Below the pieces are notes generated by a model. That model was given only the letters and a program-made list of their open reading frames with translations. It did no database searches and was not told where the DNA came from. DNA of 29,545 nucleotides from Ruminococcus sp. UBA7013. Its GTDB lineage: Bacteria > Bacillota > Clostridia > Oscillospirales > Ruminococcaceae. Of the stretch, positions 24,334-29,545 are shown one piece after another. Location: assembly GCA_002449585.1 (NCBI GenBank), contig DJXD01000076.1:1-29545 (forward strand). The letters run 5' to 3'. Position 1 is the stretch's first letter, and the number at the start of each line of letters is the position of its first letter. The translations under genes were made by a program, and so were the position numbers.

Positions 24334-25716
24334 ATGATTCAGACAGAAAAAGCCATTTATGAGAGATATATCACGCCTACTAAAAAAACACGGCCTCATG
24401 TGATCGGTGTGGAAATAGAGATGCCAGTCGTCAGCCTGCATCAGAAACCCGTTGAAACGGATGACGTTCTTCAGGCCGCTGAAGCTTTCCGGAAACAGTT
24501 CGGTTTTCTCGCCATTCATCAGGATGATGACGGAAATGTTAATTTTATGGAAGACCCCAAGACCGGTGATAGCTTGTCTTTTGATTGTTCTTATTCTAAT
24601 CTTGAGCTTTCTTTTGGCAAGGCCGTCACACTTTCAGAGATTGAAAACCGTTTCCGGGATTATTATCAGTATTTGCAAAATCAGCTGACGGAAACAGGTA
24701 ATACCCTCACAGGTATGGGGATTAATCCAGCATGGGATATTAATTATAATTCACCTGTTCCAAATGAACGCTATCGAATGTTATATCATTATCTGCATTC
24801 TTATCATGAACATGAGCCGGAAGTGGATTTCCGTTTCCATCACAGCCCTGCTTTCGGAACTTTTACAAGTGCCTCCCAAGTGCAGATTGATGTGGATTAT
24901 CCTGATTTGCTGGATACTGTCAATATTTTTGGCCTTCTTGAGCCGTATAAAGCATTATTATTTGCAAATTCATATCATCCGGATTATCCGGAATATACCT
25001 GTTCCAGAAATATGCTCTGGGAACATAGTATGCAGGGATATAATCCCCATAATGTCGGCATGTTTGAAATCTCTTTGCATTCCGTTCAGGAATTAATGGA
25101 TTATATTCAGTCCGCAAGTATGTATTGTACTATGAGAGATGGAAAATATATTAATTTTACGCCCATTCCTGTGAATCAGTATTTTCAGATGGAATCCATT
25201 ACAGGGGAATATTTCGACGGAGAATCTTATCAGCCTGTTGTATTTTCACCCATGGTGGAAGATCTGCAATATTTAAGAACATTCAAATTTGAAGATCTGA
25301 CATTCCGGGGAACGATCGAATATAGAAGTGCATGTTGCCAGCCGATCCGGGACGTGATGACAGTCGCCGCCTTTCATGTGGGCTTGCTGAATCAGCTTCC
25401 TGTGCTGAAAAAGCTGTTGCAGGAGGATACTGTGATCTATACACATGGTTATCATGCGGCAGAATTACAGAGAATGTTGTCAAGAAGACAGCTCCCGGCT
25501 TTTCTAGATCAGAAAGCTTGTATCCATCAGCTATTATGCATTTTAGAGCTTGCAGAAACTGGTTTACAACGCCGGGGCTATGGAGAAGAAAAACTAATTG
25601 CTCCGCTTTTTACCCGTGCGGAACAGCTGACAAATCCCGCCCGTGTGATGCTCCAAGGCCTTGAACAGGGAAAAGATCTTATGCATTTTGTTCAGGATTA
25701 TGCCATATTATCATAA
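24334..25716 (+). CDS. GCS2-family glutamate-cysteine ligase-like protein
   Basis: A 460-residue ATP-dependent carboxylate-amine ligase of the GCS2 family (plant GshA / EgtA type). Motifs: HVIGVEIEMPVV (22-33) for the metal/ATP site, NLELSF (89-94), TSASQVQIDVDYPD (178-191), and RGTIEYRSACCQP (325-337). Such enzymes join the gamma-carboxyl of glutamate to cysteine or another amine. AAAGGG lies about 9 nt before the ATG. The next gene encodes a ligase of an unrelated glutamate-cysteine ligase family, followed by a class II amidotransferase. The amine acceptor may therefore not be cysteine. Confidence 0.82.
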   Translation: MIQTEKAIYERYITPTKKTRPHVIGVEIEMPVVSLHQKPVETDDVLQAAEAFRKQFGFLAIHQDDDGNVNFMEDPKTGDSLSFDCSYSNLELSFGKAVTLSEIENRFRDYYQYLQNQLTETGNTLTGMGINPAWDINYNSPVPNERYRMLYHYLHSYHEHEPEVDFRFHHSPAFGTFTSASQVQIDVDYPDLLDTVNIFGLLEPYKALLFANSYHPDYPEYTCSRNMLWEHSMQGYNPHNVGMFEISLHSVQELMDYIQSASMYCTMRDGKYINFTPIPVNQYFQMESITGEYFDGESYQPVVFSPMVEDLQYLRTFKFEDLTFRGTIEYRSACCQPIRDVMTVAAFHVGLLNQLPVLKKLLQEDTVIYTHGYHAAELQRMLSRRQLPAFLDQKACIHQLLCILELAETGLQRRGYGEEKLIAPLFTRAEQLTNPARVMLQGLEQGKDLMHFVQDYAILS

Positions 25717-25735
25717 CAGGAAAGGAGCTGCTGCT

Positions 25736-26830
25736 ATGTCTATCATATTCAATGGCCAGTTTGGTCTGGAGCGTGAAACGCTCCGAGTGGATCAGTATAA
25801 TCATTTAGCACAAACCCCTCACCCCTTCCCGGATGATCCTAATATTACAAGAGATTTTTGTGAAAATCAGGTAGAAATCATTACGCCTGTTTGTCATAGC
25901 ATTCCCGAAATGATGCAGTCCCTTTCAGATCTGCATCAGAGAACCGTGCAGAAACTGCATGAAATGGGGGAACATCTCTGGCTTTACAGCAATCCGCCAT
26001 ATATTTCTTCTGAATCAGAAATTCCGGTTGCCAGATTCGATGGGGAACAGGCTTTTAAACATCATTATCGCTTGAAACTTCAGAGAAGATACGGGAAAAA
26101 ATTAATGCTATATTCCGGTATTCACTTTAATTTTTCATTTCAGGAAGATGTTTTACAAAAAATCCCTGATCGAAATGCATTTTATCTGAAATTATATAAA
26201 TATCTCAGCTCTTATAGCTGGCTTCTTGTAATGCTGACGGCGGCCAGTCCGCTTTATGATCAGTCTCTTGATGCAGATGGACAAAAAGGCATTGTCCGGA
26301 GTCCATTTGCTTCTATGCGCAATAGTATTCGGGGATACTGGAATCAATTTATTCCAGAACTGAATTATACAGATCTGCAATCTTATGCAGACAGTATTCA
26401 GAATTATATCAATAAAGGCATTTTATTTTCAGCAAGTGAATTATATCTGCCAATCCGCATGAAGCCCCCCGGTGAAAATTCTCTTGAAAATCTGGTCAAT
26501 CATGGGATTGATCATATAGAATTGCGCATGTTTGATCTGAATCCTTTTGAACCCCTCGGCATTGCCGAACAAGATCTTGTTTTTGCTTATCTTCTCATTC
26601 TTTGGCTTTCCAGCCTTCCAGATTTTGATTTTCATGCCGATTTGCAGATAGAAGCTGTCAAACATCATCAGGCCACCGCCTGTTATGATCTTTCTCAAAT
26701 CACAATTCAGCATCAGCCAGCCAAACAGGCCGCTGTTTCCGTTCTGGATCAGATGACAGATTATTTTTCTGATGACCCAGAAAAAAGAAATATTATTCAT
26801 TTGCAAAAATTAAAATTAATAGGAGCGTGA
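25736..26830 (+). CDS. GshA-type (class I) glutamate-cysteine ligase-like protein
   Basis: A 364-residue protein of the E. coli GshA family. It begins with GQFGLERETLRVD (7-19), then CENQVEIITPV (42-52), SGIHFNFSF (127-135), LPIRMKPPG (238-246) and IELRMFDLNPFEPLG (261-275), all standard class I landmarks. It is shorter than E. coli GshA (about 518 residues), like the ligase half of GshF, and no ATP-grasp GshB domain is fused. ATG 25736 follows AAAGGAG by 9 nt, 19 nt after the first ligase. Presence of two unrelated ligases in one operon suggests two gamma-glutamyl products, or that one protein has changed substrate. Confidence 0.85.
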   Translation: MSIIFNGQFGLERETLRVDQYNHLAQTPHPFPDDPNITRDFCENQVEIITPVCHSIPEMMQSLSDLHQRTVQKLHEMGEHLWLYSNPPYISSESEIPVARFDGEQAFKHHYRLKLQRRYGKKLMLYSGIHFNFSFQEDVLQKIPDRNAFYLKLYKYLSSYSWLLVMLTAASPLYDQSLDADGQKGIVRSPFASMRNSIRGYWNQFIPELNYTDLQSYADSIQNYINKGILFSASELYLPIRMKPPGENSLENLVNHGIDHIELRMFDLNPFEPLGIAEQDLVFAYLLILWLSSLPDFDFHADLQIEAVKHHQATACYDLSQITIQHQPAKQAAVSVLDQMTDYFSDDPEKRNIIHLQKLKLIGA

Positions 26831-26838
26831 TATTTGCG

Positions 26839-27600
26839 ATGTGCGAACTTTTCGGATTGACATCAGCAGAAGTAATAGACATCAGGGAATATTTAAAAAA
26901 TTTTTATCATCATAGTATCCATCATCCGCATGGATGGGGATTATTTAGAGAAACAGACGGCAATTTTGAAATCATCAAAGAACCCGTCCGGGCTGTGGGC
27001 AGCCGCATTCTGCATGATGTGATCCAACAGACGCAGCCCCAGAAATATGCCCTTGCCCATATTCGCCTTGCAACCGTCGGCTCTGTCCGCAAGGAAAATT
27101 GTCATCCCTATGTGGGAACAGATCTCACAGGAAGAAATTGGACTATGATCCATAACGGAACTATTTATTCCAGTCGAAATTTATATCAATATCTTAAAAT
27201 GCAAAAAGGTGATACAGATTCAGAAAGAGCCTTTCTGTATCTGCTGGATCAGATCAATCAGGCACAGGGATCACATCCCCTTTCCCCCGAAGAAAGATTT
27301 GAAATCGTCCAGAATACTGTGATGTATTTATCCCCCAGAAATAAATTAAATCTCATGATCTTTGACGGCGAATTATTATATATTCATAAAAATATGAAAG
27401 ATACGCTAAAATATAAAAAATTAGAAAATGGCTTCCTGTTTGCGACAACTCCCCTAGATCAGGACACTTGGGAAGAATTCCCGCTTGCCCAGCTCCATGC
27501 CTTCCGAAATGGCGCATTATTCCGCAAAGGCCAGAGACATGACGGCGTTTTTATTCCTACTCTGGAATATATTTCGGCTATGGATGCCATGTATATTTAA
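26839..27600 (+). CDS. Class II glutamine amidotransferase / gamma-glutamyl hydrolase-like (EgtC-YafJ type)
   Basis: A 253-residue N-terminal nucleophile amidohydrolase. It must start MCELFG at 26839 so that Cys2 becomes the N-terminal nucleophile; AGGAG lies 13 nt upstream, and GTG 26827 would bury the cysteine. Other family marks: HGWGL (31-35), AHIRLATVG (73-81), NCHPY (87-91) and HNGTI (105-109). Stand-alone members include YafJ, EgtC (removes gamma-glutamate from an ergothioneine intermediate) and DUG3. Following two gamma-glutamyl ligases by 8 nt, it could remove the glutamyl group after an intermediate step. The substrate is unknown. Confidence 0.85.
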   Translation: MCELFGLTSAEVIDIREYLKNFYHHSIHHPHGWGLFRETDGNFEIIKEPVRAVGSRILHDVIQQTQPQKYALAHIRLATVGSVRKENCHPYVGTDLTGRNWTMIHNGTIYSSRNLYQYLKMQKGDTDSERAFLYLLDQINQAQGSHPLSPEERFEIVQNTVMYLSPRNKLNLMIFDGELLYIHKNMKDTLKYKKLENGFLFATTPLDQDTWEEFPLAQLHAFRNGALFRKGQRHDGVFIPTLEYISAMDAMYI

Positions 27601-27644
27601 TTTTTCTGAATTTTCATCCGTTTTTAATCTTATTTTAATATTCA

Positions 27645-27655
27645 TGTGCTATAAT
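27645..27655 (+). promoter_or_regulatory. Extended -10 promoter for the MBL lipoprotein gene
   Basis: TGTGCTATAAT with TATAAT at 27650-27655 preceded by TGC; the -35 region is weak. AAGGAG and the ATG (27690) follow. Confidence 0.6.
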
Positions 27656-27689
27656 TTCCCTGATCTTAATCTATCAAGGAGATGAAAAT

Positions 27690-28580
27690 ATGAAAAAATT
27701 AATATCCGCCCTGCTTGCTGGAATGCTGTTTGCCCTCTCCGGATGTGCGCCGTCTAGCTCCACAAGTTCTGATATGACTCAGGAAGTTCCCGAAATTTCG
27801 GAATCCTATCCCCTCACTGTCGATTTCCTCAAAGTCGGAAAAGCCGATGCCGCTGTGATCAAAACCCAAAATCATACTATCATTATTGACTGCGGTGAAA
27901 AATCCGACGGCAGTAAAGTCCGTAACTGCCTCCAAACCCTCGGCGTGGATAGCGTGGATTATATGATCCTCACCCACTACGATCAGGATCATATCGGCGG
28001 TGCGGCCAAAGTTTTGAAAAATTTCCCCGTTAGCCATGTCATCGCCGCAGATTACGAAGAAGCCAGCACAGAATATGATAACCTCGTCGAACAAATGACG
28101 TTGCAAAATCTTTCGTTTGAATATCCCTCTTCTGCCGTAACTGTTACCCTCGATGATGCCGTTTTCCAGATTTATCCCTGTCAAGCAAAAACCTATCATG
28201 ACGGAAATGATAATAATCACTCGCTTGTCATCAAAATGACCCATCATGATGAAGTGTTTCTCTTCACAGGGGATGCCATGCAGGAACGGCTTGCCGAAAT
28301 TATGGGGGCAGGTGACTGCGATGTGCTCAAAGAGCCCTATCATGGCCGGGAAGTGGCCAATCTTGGCGAATTCCTCGACAACGTCACCCCGGAATATGCC
28401 ATTGTCAGCACAGATGAAGAAAATCTTTCTGAAATCACCATGCAGGCGCTTTCCGACAGAAACATTGAAACATATGTCACCTTCCGTGATGGAAATATCC
28501 GATGCACCAGCACCGGGCAGGCGGTGAGCTTTGAAACCGGTCTGAATTTCAAGGAAGAGGAAGAAGCAGAAACCGAATAG
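27690..28580 (+). CDS. Metallo-beta-lactamase-fold lipoprotein, ComEC C-domain-like
   Basis: A 296-residue protein. Residues 1-19 are a lipoprotein signal peptide (MKKLISALLAGMLFALSGC), and a Ser/Thr linker follows. The catalytic domain begins LTVDFLKVGKADAAVIKT and has the metal-binding THYDQDHIGG, then HSLVIKMTHHDEVFLFTGDA and EPYHGR. This is the pattern of the extracellular MBL domain of ComEC and of stand-alone ComEC-like hydrolases, possibly nucleases or phosphodiesterases. The C-terminus is acidic. Codons look richer in C at the third position than in the preceding operon, a possible sign of different origin, judged by eye. Confidence 0.85.
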   Translation: MKKLISALLAGMLFALSGCAPSSSTSSDMTQEVPEISESYPLTVDFLKVGKADAAVIKTQNHTIIIDCGEKSDGSKVRNCLQTLGVDSVDYMILTHYDQDHIGGAAKVLKNFPVSHVIAADYEEASTEYDNLVEQMTLQNLSFEYPSSAVTVTLDDAVFQIYPCQAKTYHDGNDNNHSLVIKMTHHDEVFLFTGDAMQERLAEIMGAGDCDVLKEPYHGREVANLGEFLDNVTPEYAIVSTDEENLSEITMQALSDRNIETYVTFRDGNIRCTSTGQAVSFETGLNFKEEEEAETE

Positions 28581-28590
28581 CCCTAAAAAG

Positions 28591-28620
28591 CAGAAGCCCC
28601 GGAGGGCTTCTGTTTTCTTT
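28591..28620. terminator. Bidirectional terminator between MBL lipoprotein and dockerin gene
   Basis: CAGAAGCCC (28591-28599) pairs with GGGCTTCTG (28604-28612), loop CGGA, followed by TTTTCTTT; an A-run before it serves the opposite strand. The dockerin gene ends at 28631. Confidence 0.87.
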
Positions 28621-28630
28621 GTATGGAGAT

Positions 28631-29427
28631 TTACTGGAAACTGTCGATCAGTTTCAAGATATGCTTCATAATGAGGAGAGAATCTGCGGCATCTGGCTTT
28701 CCGTCTTGATTAACATCAGCGGCGGCGGCCTGTGCTTCTGTGAGTTCAGATTTGCCATAAATAGCCTTATTCAGCAGGATCACATCCATGATATTGATAT
28801 TGCCATCATCTGTGAGATCACCGAAGGAAGCAGGGGCAGTAGCATCAGCAGGAGCAAGATAGGTTGCAGGAGTCATTTCCAAGTCAAGAGGTTCAATAAA
28901 TACTTCACTGATACCATCTTGATCTCCAAAACTATAGCAAATGCTAGGATTCAGATCAGGATACTTTTCTTTCAGCTGTGTTTCAAGATCGGTTGCAAAA
29001 GCAATTGCTTCTTCTGGTGTAGAATCAAGTGTTCCTAAATGAAGATTATCATTTTTATGAAAAGGATTTTTCTCAGGACATGTTGACAAGGTAAAAATAC
29101 CTTCTCTATAAAAAGTGCCTTCTTCTGGATTCAAGAGAGAATTTTCAACATAAAGCCGATCATCTCCAAATGAATCAAATACACTCAGTTCCGGGATAAA
29201 TTCTGTCAGATTATCTACTGTGAATCCATAGCTTTCAGGAAACTCAAACCGGATTAACATAGGGCGTAAAAGTGGGGTATACTCTTTTACTTGCATAAGA
29301 CTAGTCTTTTTAATGCAGGGATGTTCAGCTACATAGTTTCTTGCATCTTCTTCGGTAAAAAGATTACTGCTTTCAACAAAATAGGTATTTTCAGGATTTT
29401 CTACATTAAAATCATTTACAATGGATG
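28631..29427 (-). pseudogene. Dockerin protein truncated at its 5' side by a mobile element
   Basis: The reading frame stays open from the stop at 28631 to about 29427 (about 265 codons), where it meets the hairpin end of a TnpB-type element; beyond it a stop occurs inside the hairpin. The C-terminal 60 residues are a type I dockerin (GDLTDDGNINIMDVILLNKA and DVNQDGKPDAADSLLIMKHI). The part before it is a module I do not recognise, with an Ala/Thr/Pro linker (ATYLAPADATAPASF). A start at 29296 would leave out clearly coding sequence and has no signal peptide. The original secretion signal has probably been separated by the insertion. Confidence 0.7.
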
Positions 29428-29545
29428 TGACATCCTCCCCCGCCTAAAGAGGCGGGGGCTTCTTCCCTCGCCAACGGGTTTGGTTCTTGCTCGATAGTAC
29501 CAGTGTACTAAGCATAAACAAGCTAACCCCGTGTGTCCCACGGTT
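29428..29545 (-). ncRNA. Right end and putative omega-RNA of an IS200/IS605 TnpB element (partial)
   Basis: Read on the minus strand, this stretch runs through a small hairpin near the window edge (CCGTG/CACGG, 29525-29545), the perfect hairpin TAGTAC-loop-GTACTA (about 29495-29511), GAGCAAGAACC, GGCGAGGGAAGAAG, then a 9-bp G/C hairpin (29458-29450 with 29445-29437, 4-nt loop) and GGATGTCA. This is the order seen in the 3' scaffold of TnpB omega-RNAs, which overlaps the right end of the element. TnpB itself would lie beyond the window. The bases just after GATGTCA (29427 downward) would be the natural guide. Confidence 0.6.

Noticed and set aside
24334..26830. A split bifunctional glutathione synthetase (GshF)
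   Set aside because: The two genes are both ligases of the glutamate-cysteine type from different families; neither contains an ATP-grasp glutathione synthetase domain.

Overview
The window looks like chromosomal DNA of a low-to-mid GC anaerobic Clostridia, most likely a Ruminococcus-like member of the Oscillospiraceae. Pointers are two type I dockerin modules, Firmicutes-type gene neighbourhoods (recA-recX-rimO-pgsA, YqhQ/DUF1385 next to prmC), strong AAGGAG ribosome binding sites and many TTGACA-17-TATAAT promoters. Species cannot be fixed from sequence reading alone.

Layout. 1-164: two outward-facing IS200/IS605-type end hairpins enclosing short tandem repeats, probably a non-autonomous element. 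309-737: a lone DUF1810 gene. 750-7877 (minus): a seven-gene surface-polysaccharide operon from one consensus promoter: initiating sugar-phosphate transferase, ManC, Gmd, two GT4 glycosyltransferases, Rmd, and a coiled-coil protein. ManC+Gmd+Rmd form the complete route mannose-1-P to GDP-D-rhamnose. 8062-8664: a 5'-decayed dockerin gene. 8692-12915 (minus): recA-recX-rimO-pgsA behind an unusually long (about 480 nt), hairpin-rich recA leader. 12954-19602 (minus): citrate synthase, a lipoprotein, an OmpR-type two-component system, a YqhQ-like membrane protein and PrmC, all tightly packed. 19642-20649: a SpoIID-like protein, divergent from citrate synthase. 20667-21990 (minus): MetY.

21999-24234 (minus): an ExbB-like channel, an ExbD-like protein with the channel aspartate, a second membrane-anchored protein with an ExbD-like outer domain, then a YtaF/MntP-like membrane protein whose ribosome binding site lies in a long stem. 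24251-27600 (plus, divergent): two glutamate-cysteine ligases of unrelated families followed by a class II (N-terminal Cys) glutamine amidotransferase, resembling the EgtA/EgtC logic of ergothioneine synthesis without the other Egt enzymes. 27690-28580: a ComEC-like metallo-beta-lactamase lipoprotein. 28631-29427 (minus): a dockerin protein cut at its 5' side by the right end and putative omega-RNA of a TnpB-type element that runs out of the window.

The two least explained systems are the monoderm ExbB/ExbD-like motor with a split second subunit, and the dual gamma-glutamyl ligase plus amidohydrolase operon; they are fired by back-to-back consensus promoters. The structured recA leader is a third candidate. 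Function assignments are by motif reading; no database search was run.
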